This document shows, piece after piece, positions 41,695 to 49,301 of a stretch of DNA of 64,000 nucleotides; position 1 is the first letter of the stretch; every line of letters starts with the position of its first letter. The stretch spans positions 4,216,001 to 4,280,000 of the forward strand of contig NZ_AP022590.1 in the NCBI RefSeq assembly GCF_010731775.1, written 5' to 3'. The translations under genes were made by a program, and so were the position numbers. Source of the stretch: Mycobacterium mantenii. Its GTDB lineage: Bacteria > Actinomycetota > Actinomycetes > Mycobacteriales > Mycobacteriaceae. The notes beneath the pieces were generated by a model. That model was not told the origin of the DNA. It saw nothing but the letters and a program-made list of their open reading frames with translations, and searched no databases.

Positions 41695-44604
41695 ATGGCG
41701 CTGTGGGTGCCGCCCCCGCTCCCGGCCGAGCTGATCGCTCGTCGCCGCGGCCCGCTCGTGGGTCGCGGCGCGGAACTCGCGGTGTTCGAGCAGGCCTGGG
41801 AGCGCGTCGAACGGGGCAATCGCCAGGCGGTTTTCATCGGCGGTGAGCCCGGGGCCGGTAAGACGCGGCTGGCCGCGGAGGTGGCCGGGACGCTGTTCGC
41901 CCACGGCGTCGCGGTGCTGGTGGGGGGTTCGACCGCCGACGAGGATCTGCCCTACGCGCCGTTCGCCGAAGCGCTCGACCGGCTGCTGATCGCAGGTTCG
42001 CCGGGTTCGATGGCCGAACCGTTGCGCAACGTGGGACCGCAGCTGCGGCGCCTGTCACCACACGTGAGTCGGCATTTGCCCGACGACGGCCCGGTGCCCG
42101 ATGTCGGGCAACCGCGCCAAGCCCTCTTCGACGCGTTGACCGGCTTGCTGCGGCGGCTCGCGGACGATCGACCGATCGCCTTGATCCTCGACGACCTGCA
42201 CTGGGCGCAGTTGCCCACGCTCGCGCTACTCGAGCACGTGTTGATCGGCTGCGCCGACGTGCGCGTGCTGGTGGTGGTCACGTTCCGCACCACCGAGCCC
42301 GACCGGTCCGACGATCTGGCCACCCGGCTGGCCGAACTGCACCGGTTCGACGGGGTGCGGCGCCTGGACCTGGCGGGCCTGGACACCGAGGCGATCGCCG
42401 AGTTCGTGGCACGAACCCAGCAGCTGGCCCCGGCGTCGGCACGCACGGCCGCCGCCCTGCTGCGCGAGAGAACCGGCGGCAATCCGTTCTTCCTGACCGA
42501 ATTGGTCAACGACCTCGAAATCCGCGGCGGCCTGGCCACATTGAGCACGCAGCAGACGGTCCCCGCATCGATCGGGGACGCCATTGCCCGCCGCCTCGCC
42601 GGGCTGGGGACCGGCGTTCGTGCGGTCATCGAGCAGGCGGCGGTGCTGGGCCAGACGTTCGACCTGCCGGCCCTCATCGCGACGTGCGAGACGGAGGTCG
42701 GTGCGACGCTGGCGGCGATCGACTCGGCCGAGGCCGTCGGGTTGGTCCGTGCGGTGCACGGCTCCGACGACGAATTCGCGTTCGTGCACGCGCTGACCCG
42801 TGAATCGGTGCTCGGCGGGATGGCGGCGTCGCGGCTGCGGATCATGCACGCGCGCGCCGCCGAGGCCCTGGAGGGACGCGCGGACCCGTCGCTCGTTCCG
42901 CGGCTGGCCAACCACTTCCTGGTGGCGCACGTCCTGGGCTACCACGAGCAGGCCTTGCGGTACGCGCGTCAGACAGCGCGGATGGCCGAACAGAGCCTGG
43001 CCTATGAGGACGCGGCGAAGTGGTTCGAGCGGGCGGCGTCGCTTCCCGAACTCAGCCTCGCCGAGCGGGCCAGGCTGCAGCTCGACGCGGCCGCCAACCA
43101 CGTGCGCGGCGGCTCGTTCGCGCGGGCGCGAGCCATCTACGAACGCATCGGCGGGATGGACGACCCACTGATGCGGCTGGAGGCGGCCGTCGGCTACGAG
43201 GAGGCGAATTGGCGTCCCGGGCAGTCGAATTCGAAGGCGGCCGACCTGCTGGCGTCGGCGCTGGAATCGTGCGGGCTGCAGGCCGATGACCCCCGCTATG
43301 TGCAGGCGCTCGGCAGCTTCGGGCGGGCGCTGGCGTTCGCCGGTGAGGCGGCGCGGGCCCGCGAGGTCGGCGCCGACGCGATCGAGCGCGCGCGGGCCCT
43401 CGGCGACGCTGCGGTGCTGCTGCACACGTTGAAGACGAGCCTGTGGCAGGGCCTCACCCCGGAGATGAGCAAGGTCCAGGCGGTGCGTGCGGCCGAGGTG
43501 TCGGGGATGGCCCTGTCGCGTCGCGACTACGAGTCGTTGGGCGCCGCATCACATTTCCACGCCTTGGTCAGCTACCTCGCAGGCCGGCCCGACGGCCTGG
43601 CCGCCGCGACCGCCGACATGCGGCGGGCGGCCCAGAGCTGCGGTCAACCTGCCTTCGGCTTTGTCGGCGCGTGCATGGAGCAGGCGCTCGCCTACCTGCG
43701 CGGCGACTTCACCGGCGCCGAACGGTGGGCCGACATCGCCCTGCGCACAGGCGATTTGTTCGGCAGCGACGACACCGAGGGCTCGAACGGTGTCCAGATG
43801 TTCATGATCCGCCGCGAGACCGGCGATCTGAAGAGATTCGGCGAGTTTATCGACGGCAGTGAGACATTCGCCGGCCGCTGGGTGCCCGGCCTGCTTGCCC
43901 TCTACACCGAGCTGCAGTGCGAACGCGGCATGAGCCGCGCGTTGAATCAGTTGCTCAACCGCAACCTCGACGACCGCCTCGAGGACGCGCAATGGCCGAT
44001 GGAGCTGGTGTTCATGGTGGAGGCGGCGTTGGAGCTGTCCCACCGCGAAGCGGTGCACGCGCTGCGCCCGTTCGTCTCGCGTTATGCCGGAAAGAATTTG
44101 GTGGCCGGCCAGTTCGTTGCGTTGTTCGGCAGCGCCGACCGGTATCTGGCGCGGATGGCGGCGCTCTGCGGGGACGGCGCTGCCGCCGAGCGGCACTTCG
44201 TCGCCGCGCTCGAAATGGACCGCAGCATGGGCTCGGTGGTCCATATCAGCGAGACGCTGGCCCGCCAGGCGTTGTTCGCGGCGTCGTACGGTCGCACCGA
44301 GGACGCCCGGCACCTGGCCGACGAGGCGCGCACCATCGCCGGTGCGATCGGGCAGGTCCGCGTCGTCGACCTGGCGGACTCGGTGCTGACCACCGGTCCC
44401 GTGGGCCCGGACGGCCTGACCGAACGGGAGGTCGAGGTGCTGCGGTTGCTCGCAGAGGGGTTGAGCAATCGCGCCATCGGCCAACGCCTTTTCATCAGCA
44501 CCAACACCGCCGCCAACCACGTGCGCAACATCCTGATCAAGACGGGCGCCGCGAACCGAACGCAGGCGGCGATGTATGCCGCCGATCACGAGCTACTCGG
44601 GTAG
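41695..44604 (+). CDS. Large ATP-binding LuxR-family regulator (LAL/MalT type)
   Basis: 969 aa STAND-type regulator. Walker A is GGEPGAGKT (residues 49-57), Walker B region LILDDLHWAQ, followed by an arginine/sensor segment (RTGGNPFFLTELV). A long middle of TPR-like helical repeats follows, then a C-terminal LuxR helix-turn-helix (LTEREVEVLRLLAEGLSNRAIG ending in NHVRNILIKTGAANRTQA). Such proteins bind an inducer through the TPR arm and activate with ATP. The ATG follows a near-perfect 20-bp dyad shared with the divergent oxidase, its likely target. Confidence 0.9.
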   Translation: MALWVPPPLPAELIARRRGPLVGRGAELAVFEQAWERVERGNRQAVFIGGEPGAGKTRLAAEVAGTLFAHGVAVLVGGSTADEDLPYAPFAEALDRLLIAGSPGSMAEPLRNVGPQLRRLSPHVSRHLPDDGPVPDVGQPRQALFDALTGLLRRLADDRPIALILDDLHWAQLPTLALLEHVLIGCADVRVLVVVTFRTTEPDRSDDLATRLAELHRFDGVRRLDLAGLDTEAIAEFVARTQQLAPASARTAAALLRERTGGNPFFLTELVNDLEIRGGLATLSTQQTVPASIGDAIARRLAGLGTGVRAVIEQAAVLGQTFDLPALIATCETEVGATLAAIDSAEAVGLVRAVHGSDDEFAFVHALTRESVLGGMAASRLRIMHARAAEALEGRADPSLVPRLANHFLVAHVLGYHEQALRYARQTARMAEQSLAYEDAAKWFERAASLPELSLAERARLQLDAAANHVRGGSFARARAIYERIGGMDDPLMRLEAAVGYEEANWRPGQSNSKAADLLASALESCGLQADDPRYVQALGSFGRALAFAGEAARAREVGADAIERARALGDAAVLLHTLKTSLWQGLTPEMSKVQAVRAAEVSGMALSRRDYESLGAASHFHALVSYLAGRPDGLAAATADMRRAAQSCGQPAFGFVGACMEQALAYLRGDFTGAERWADIALRTGDLFGSDDTEGSNGVQMFMIRRETGDLKRFGEFIDGSETFAGRWVPGLLALYTELQCERGMSRALNQLLNRNLDDRLEDAQWPMELVFMVEAALELSHREAVHALRPFVSRYAGKNLVAGQFVALFGSADRYLARMAALCGDGAAAERHFVAALEMDRSMGSVVHISETLARQALFAASYGRTEDARHLADEARTIAGAIGQVRVVDLADSVLTTGPVGPDGLTEREVEVLRLLAEGLSNRAIGQRLFISTNTAANHVRNILIKTGAANRTQAAMYAADHELLG

Positions 44605-44609
44605 CGCGC

Positions 44610-44879
44610 TTAGATGTCGGACAGGGCCCCGTCCGGCATGAGCCGGTCCTTCACCTCGACGATCGCGTCGGCCGGCAGGCCGGCACGCGCTGCCGCGGTT
44701 CTGATGGCCTCGGGCGACGGCGCCTCGTACAGGCAGTAGGTCTTCCGTTTGTCCGCCGACAGGAACGAGTACATCCAGCGAACGCCCTCCTGGTCGTTGA
44801 TCCGGTTGATACCGTCGGCGATCTCGAGGCCGGGTTCCAGTTCCTCGGCAAAGTTGCGCTCGACCATGAAGATGGGCAC
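44610..44879 (-). CDS. DUF4242 small protein (nickel-binding SCO4226-like)
   Basis: 89 aa ferredoxin-like small protein of the DUF4242 group (MPIFMVERNFAEEL, VRWMYSFLSADKRKTYCLYEAPSPEAIR). The one structurally studied type, SCO4226, binds nickel; function is otherwise open. The GTG has CAGGAG 6 nt upstream. It converges on the LuxR gene with a 5-bp gap. Confidence 0.78.
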   Translation of the reverse strand: MPIFMVERNFAEELEPGLEIADGINRINDQEGVRWMYSFLSADKRKTYCLYEAPSPEAIRTAAARAGLPADAIVEVKDRLMPDGALSDI

Positions 44880-44954
44880 GGCGGACTCCTGTCACTGTGT
44901 TGGGTCGAGCCTAAGCCGTCGGCGTCGGTGACGACGTGGGAATTGCGGGCGGGG

Positions 44955-45413
44955 TTATTCCCCCGCAGCCTCGCTCTGACCGGCGAGCAGCATCTGTAAG
45001 GTCTCCCGAAATTCGCTTAGTCGCCGACGTCCCAGGACCTGCTCCCATCGCTGCTCCAAATCGATTGCGTTCGAACGCATTACCCCCAGTGCCTGCCGGC
45101 CGCGCGGCGTCAGCTCGATGGTTCGGGTCCGCGCGTCCAGGGGGTTGGGGACCCGGGTGACATAGCCATGTCGCTCCAGTCCGGTGATCGCCTGGGCCAC
45201 CGCCTGCCTGCTCACCTGGAGTCGGTCGGCCAGGTCGGAGGCATGCAACCCGCCGGCCGCCAGCGGGGCCAGCGCGACCGCCTGCGCCGGGCGGATCCCG
45301 TCGAGGCCCGCCGCGGCAAACGCCGCCCGCAACCGCGGCGCCCCGGACGCGGCCACCATGTTCACCAGCGCGGGCACCGTGGGCTGCCAGTTTGGATGCA
45401 GAGGCTGTCGCAT
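44955..45413 (-). CDS. MarR-family regulator
   Basis: 152 aa winged-helix repressor. The DNA-binding part is LHASDLADRLQVSRQAVAQA with the wing GYVTRVPNPLDARTRTIELT, and the terminal helices provide the dimer interface. It diverges from the LpqC-like esterase gene across a perfect 19-bp palindrome, its expected operator. The inducer is unknown. Confidence 0.87.
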   Translation of the reverse strand: MRQPLHPNWQPTVPALVNMVAASGAPRLRAAFAAAGLDGIRPAQAVALAPLAAGGLHASDLADRLQVSRQAVAQAITGLERHGYVTRVPNPLDARTRTIELTPRGRQALGVMRSNAIDLEQRWEQVLGRRRLSEFRETLQMLLAGQSEAAGE

Positions 45414-45441
45414 GGGGAAAGTGTGCCCACCCAGATCCAGA

Positions 45442-45460
45442 TTGACAAGTAACTTGTCAA
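45442..45460. promoter_or_regulatory. Perfect MarR-type palindrome
   Basis: TTGACAAGT-A-ACTTGTCAA is an exact 19-bp dyad, 28 bp before the MarR start and 28 bp before the esterase start. It contains TTGACA/TTGTCA elements usable as -35 boxes in both directions, so binding would block both promoters. Confidence 0.82.
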
Positions 45461-45488
45461 ATCACTCGCCCCCTGCCACGATGACGTC

Positions 45489-46436
45489 ATGCGATCGCGA
45501 AGCGCCCGGGCCATCAGCGTTTCCCTCGTCGCCGTCCTGGCCGTCGTGCTCGGCGGGTGCCTCGGCGGCGGCGGCCATGCGCTGGGAACGCCCGGTGCGC
45601 AATCGATTCCGGTCGGGCAATCCACCCAAAGCATCGAGTCAGGCGGGGTCAGCCGGAGCTTTCACCTGTACCGGCCGCAGGGGTTGACCGATGCGGTGCC
45701 GGTGGTGGTGATGCTGCATGGCGGTTTCGGCAACGGGGCGCAGGCCGAGCGCTCATATCACTGGGACAGCGAGGCCGACGGCGGACATTTCCTGGTCGCC
45801 TACCCGGACGGCCTCAACCGCGCCTGGAACGCCGGGACCTGTTGCGGCGAGCCCGCGCACCTCAACACCGACGACGTCGGCTTCATCAACGCCATGGTCG
45901 GCGCCATCGAGCAGCAGATCCCGGTCGATCGCGCGCGGATCTATGTCACCGGCATGTCCAACGGCGCCATGATGGCGCTTCGCCTGGGCTGCCAGTCCGA
46001 TACCTTCGCCGCGATCGCGCCGGTGGCGGGCACCCTGCTGACCGACTGCTCGGCGGCACGGCCGGCATCGGTGCTGCAGATCCACGGCACGGCCGACGAC
46101 CGAGTGCCGTATAACGGCGGCCCCGGAAAAGCGTTCGCGATCAATGGATCTCCGCGCGTCGACGGCCCATCGGCGGAGTCCGTCAATGCCACCTGGCGCG
46201 CTATCGACGGATGCGGGACGCCGGACTCGACCACCGCCGGCGACGTCACGACGCGGACGGCGGGCTGCGCGGACGGGCGCACCGTGGAGTTGATCTCGGT
46301 GGCGGGGGCCGGCCATCAATGGCCCGGCGGCGAGCCGAGTCCCCTCGCCGAAAAGGTCGCCGGGATTCCGGCGCCGTCGACGGCGCTGGACGCCACGGAC
46401 ACCATCTGGCAATTCTTCAGCCAAAAACATCGGTAG
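45489..46436 (+). CDS. lpqC: LpqC-like lipoprotein esterase (PHB-depolymerase/feruloyl-esterase fold)
   Basis: 315 aa exported lipoprotein. The signal peptide ends in the lipobox LGGC near residue 24. The esterase domain has the oxyanion HGGFGN, nucleophile motif GMSNGAMM, acid in HGTADDRVPY and catalytic His in GAGHQWPGG. It matches the mycobacterial LpqC / poly(3-hydroxybutyrate) depolymerase-like group. The ATG at 45489 lies within an ATGACGTCAT palindrome; a leaderless start is possible. Its neighbour MarR gene is the likely repressor. Confidence 0.86.
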   Translation: MRSRSARAISVSLVAVLAVVLGGCLGGGGHALGTPGAQSIPVGQSTQSIESGGVSRSFHLYRPQGLTDAVPVVVMLHGGFGNGAQAERSYHWDSEADGGHFLVAYPDGLNRAWNAGTCCGEPAHLNTDDVGFINAMVGAIEQQIPVDRARIYVTGMSNGAMMALRLGCQSDTFAAIAPVAGTLLTDCSAARPASVLQIHGTADDRVPYNGGPGKAFAINGSPRVDGPSAESVNATWRAIDGCGTPDSTTAGDVTTRTAGCADGRTVELISVAGAGHQWPGGEPSPLAEKVAGIPAPSTALDATDTIWQFFSQKHR

Positions 46437-46444
46437 CGAAAACC

Positions 46445-46466
46445 AATCTCTAAAAATTTAGAGATT
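46445..46466. repeat. Perfect AT-rich 22-bp inverted repeat
   Basis: AATCTCTAAA-AA-TTTAGAGATT has 10-base arms without mismatch, 8 bp after the LpqC-like stop and 40 bp before the lipase ATG. It could be a terminator hairpin or an operator for the TetR encoded after the lipase. Its composition is striking in this GC-rich region. Confidence 0.65.
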
Positions 46467-46506
46467 TCCCTTCCGCTCATGCGCCTGCGATTGTTACCGT
46501 TCCGTA

Positions 46507-47796
46507 ATGCGTCGGGCCGGGGGAGTTTTCGCAGCACTGCTGGTAATTGCTTCAGCGCTCGTGGGAGTCGGAAATGCGCGCGCCGACGGCGGGGACGAAC
46601 CGCGGTACGCGGACTTCTACACCCCGCCGGATCCGCTGCCGCCCGGCCAGCCGGGCGATGTGATCCGTACCGAGCCGTCGCGGCTGGTGCTCGAGCCGTC
46701 CGGCCAGCTGGGTGCGATCATGGCCACCGGTACCCGGATCATGTACCGCAGCACCGATACTCGCGGTAACCCGATCGCGGTGACCGGCACCTACTTCGAG
46801 CCGTACAACGCCTGGCCGGGCAGCGGTCCGCGACCCTTGATCAGCTATGCACCCGGCACCCAGGGCCAGGGCAATCAATGCGCCCCGTCGCGAATGTTCA
46901 ACCAGGGCATCCACTATTCGGGCGGCTGGGACATCATGTTCAACTACGAGGAATTGTTCGTCGCCACCATGGTCGCGCGTGGCTTCGCGATCGTGATGAC
47001 CGACTACGAAGGCCTGGGCACCCCGTCCATGCACACCTATGTGGGTCGGGTGGCCGAGGGGCAGGCGGTGCTCGACGCCGCCCGCGCGGCCATGAAGCTA
47101 CCTGACACGTCGCTGGATCCCCGTGGGCCGGTGGCGTTTTGGGGTTACTCGCAGGGCGGCGGCGCGACCGCGTCGGCGGCCGAGTTGGCGTCGGCCTATG
47201 CCCCCGATCTCCACATCGTGGGCACCTACGCCGGGGCGCCGCCGGCCAACCTCAAGGAGCTGTTTCCGTACGCGGACGGCAGCGCCCTGGTCGGTGTCGT
47301 CGGGTACGCACTCAACAGCGTCATGGCGGCCTATCCGGAGTTCGCCGACACCATCCGGTCCAAGATGACCCCCCGCGGGCTGGCGATGCTCGAATCCGTC
47401 TCGCGCCAGTGCGTCGGACAAACCCTGCTGGACTTCATGTTTCGTCATATCCAGCCCTATTTCACCGAAGACATCAATCAACTGGTCAACGAGGAACCAT
47501 TCAGCACCATGTTCGAGGACCAGCGGATCGGACACTTCAAACCCAATGCGCCGGTGATGATCGACAGCAATCGCTATGACCCGCTAGTGCCGTGGACCGC
47601 GGCCAATCAGCTCGGCCGCGACTGGTGCGCCCAGGGCGCCGACGTGGAATTCCGCACCAACGAAGAGCCGCCCTTCCTCAACAAGCTCGTCATCAATCAC
47701 GCGCTGCCCATGCTCGTCGACGGCGAACCGGCCATGCAGTGGATCGCCGCCCGCTTCAACGGCGAGCCCACCACACCGAACTGCGGTCAGTTTTAA
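46507..47796 (+). CDS. Secreted lipase (LIP family)
   Basis: 429 aa exported lipase. The signal peptide (VFAALLVIASALVGVGNARA) is followed by the secretory-lipase domain with nucleophile motif GYSQGGGA, the acid region IDSNRYDPLVPW and a C-terminal His in KLVINHALPM. It probably hydrolyses acylglycerols or other esters outside the cell. TACCGT ends 6 nt before the ATG, so the mRNA may be leaderless. A TetR frame follows after 9 bp. Confidence 0.86.
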   Translation: MRRAGGVFAALLVIASALVGVGNARADGGDEPRYADFYTPPDPLPPGQPGDVIRTEPSRLVLEPSGQLGAIMATGTRIMYRSTDTRGNPIAVTGTYFEPYNAWPGSGPRPLISYAPGTQGQGNQCAPSRMFNQGIHYSGGWDIMFNYEELFVATMVARGFAIVMTDYEGLGTPSMHTYVGRVAEGQAVLDAARAAMKLPDTSLDPRGPVAFWGYSQGGGATASAAELASAYAPDLHIVGTYAGAPPANLKELFPYADGSALVGVVGYALNSVMAAYPEFADTIRSKMTPRGLAMLESVSRQCVGQTLLDFMFRHIQPYFTEDINQLVNEEPFSTMFEDQRIGHFKPNAPVMIDSNRYDPLVPWTAANQLGRDWCAQGADVEFRTNEEPPFLNKLVINHALPMLVDGEPAMQWIAARFNGEPTTPNCGQF

Positions 47797-47805
47797 ACTG
47801 GACGC

Positions 47806-48432
47806 ATCGCTGCACGTAGAAAGCACAACGCGCCGGAGCGGCGCCGCCAGCTGGCCGACGCCGCGATAGCGCTGCTGGGCGGCAACGGCGTGCACGGCGT
47901 CAGTCACCCGAAGGTCGACGACCAGGCCGGCGTGCCGGCCGGCACCACCTCGTTCTACTTCAGGACCCGCAAGGCTCTGATGCACGCGATGGCGGCGCGA
48001 CTGGCCGAACTCGACGTCGCCGACTTCTCGATGATGGCCGAACTCGCCGAGGATCACGCCACGCAGTTCACCGGCACCGCGGGCCTGGCCCGCATCGTCA
48101 TGTACGTCAACAGCGAACCCTGGCTGACCCGCGCCAAGGCACGCTACGAACTCGCGCTGCTCGCCGGCCGGGACCCGGAACTCGCCGCGGCCCTCAACGA
48201 ATCCGCCGACCGGCTCTACGCCCTGGCGCGCGACGTCGTCACGCAATGGCATCCCGCCGGCAGCGCACCCGATCCGGCATTGGTCGACGACCAGGCGACC
48301 GCCACCCTGGCGTTCATCAACGGCATCATGCTGACCTTCGTCGCGGGTCAGCCGGCCGTCGACGATCCCGAGCACCTGGACCGGCTGATCCGGGGCGTCA
48401 TCGCGGGCGTGGCCGAGGTGCGCGGCGTCTAG
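47806..48432 (+). CDS. TetR-family regulator with a probable ATC start
   Basis: About 208 aa TetR protein. The DNA-binding region runs ADAAIALLGGNGVHGVSHPK, then KVDDQAGVPAGTTSFYF, with the FRTRKALM linker. The first ordinary start codon, GTG at 47890, would remove the first helix of this domain. Between the lipase stop (47794-47796) and that GTG the only plausible initiators are rare codons. The ATC at 47806 gives (M)AARRKHNAPERRRQLADAAI, a normal TetR N-terminus. Initiation by ribosomes finishing the lipase 9 bp away is likely. It shares its stop CTAG with the convergent TetR gene. Confidence 0.78.
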   Translation: MAARRKHNAPERRRQLADAAIALLGGNGVHGVSHPKVDDQAGVPAGTTSFYFRTRKALMHAMAARLAELDVADFSMMAELAEDHATQFTGTAGLARIVMYVNSEPWLTRAKARYELALLAGRDPELAAALNESADRLYALARDVVTQWHPAGSAPDPALVDDQATATLAFINGIMLTFVAGQPAVDDPEHLDRLIRGVIAGVAEVRGV

Positions 48433-49091
48433 AGATTTTTGCGGCGCCCGGCGCGGCTGCGGGGCGCGAGTTGGCGTTCAAGCGCGCCGGTGATGTCGGT
48501 GGTGGTCACGACCAGGGCGGTCATGAACTCGATGAGCTGCGGTCGGCTGACGCTGATCTGGTCGCGGTACCACTGGGTGGTCAACTCGAGCAGGCCGCCG
48601 ACGACCGTCAGGGCGGTCATCATGACGTTGTCGTCGGTCCCTGCGGCCTCACCGAGCAGCGCGCGCACCTGCCCGATCATGACCTGGGTGAGGACGTCGA
48701 TGACCTCGTGCCGGCGGTCGACCAGCGCTTCGGCCGTTTGCAGCTCTATCAAAAGCCGGGGGCGCCGCGGGTCCCCGTCGATGAAGGCGAACGCGAACTC
48801 GAGGACGGCCTGAACGCGGCGCTTGAGTTCGGGTGGTGACTCCGCGACGGTTGCCATGATGCCCGTCAACGCGCGGTTGAACTGGTCCTCGAAAGTTGCG
48901 ATCAACAATTCGTGGCAGTCGCGGAAGCTCTCGTAGAAATAGCGGTCGTTGAGCCCGGCCCGCGCACTGACGGCCCGCACCCGGAGGTTGCCCACCCCGT
49001 GCTGGGCGATGGTGTCGAAGGCGGCCTCGATGAGCTGCCCGCGGCGTTGCTCACGTCGCTGATCCGCGGTCAGGCCGCGATGTACTGCCAT
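48429..49091 (-). CDS. TetR-family regulator, divergent from MmpL
   Basis: 220 aa TetR protein with helix-turn-helix NLRVRAVSARAGLNDRYFYE and a GDPRRPRLLIELQTAE ligand domain. The ATG at 49091 starts the typical VHRGLTADQRREQRR leader. A tandem pair of 20-bp palindromes lies 50 bp upstream and 117 bp before the MmpL start, so it is the expected MmpL repressor. Its TAG overlaps the TAG of the convergent TetR in the palindrome CTAG. Confidence 0.86.
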   Translation of the reverse strand: MAVHRGLTADQRREQRRGQLIEAAFDTIAQHGVGNLRVRAVSARAGLNDRYFYESFRDCHELLIATFEDQFNRALTGIMATVAESPPELKRRVQAVLEFAFAFIDGDPRRPRLLIELQTAEALVDRRHEVIDVLTQVMIGQVRALLGEAAGTDDNVMMTALTVVGGLLELTTQWYRDQISVSRPQLIEFMTALVVTTTDITGALERQLAPRSRAGRRKNL

Positions 49092-49140
49092 GCGGGCGTC
49101 AACCCCTCCTCGGCTCGCGGACTTGCGCCCACGCCAATGT

Positions 49141-49185
49141 TTGGTGAAGTATTTCACCAAACGGTTTGGTGAAATACTTCACCAA
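49141..49185. promoter_or_regulatory. Tandem TetR operator upstream of mmpL
   Basis: Two dyads, TTGGTGAAGTATTTCACCAA (49141-49160) and TTGGTGAAATACTTCACCAA (49166-49185), lie 25 bp centre to centre with ACGGT between. Each is nearly exact, and each is the reverse complement of the other, so the whole 45 bp is also a dyad with a single central mismatch. Two stacked repressor dimers are implied. Confidence 0.88.
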
Positions 49186-49301
49186 TCGATCATAGGGGGA
49201 ACGGTGCCACGGGGGACCTTTTCGGGGAGCGGTGCGCGCTGCCACGGGTACGACCACGTCGATGACGCTTGCGCGGAGTTGGCCGTCCGCCGGGGACCGC
49301 G

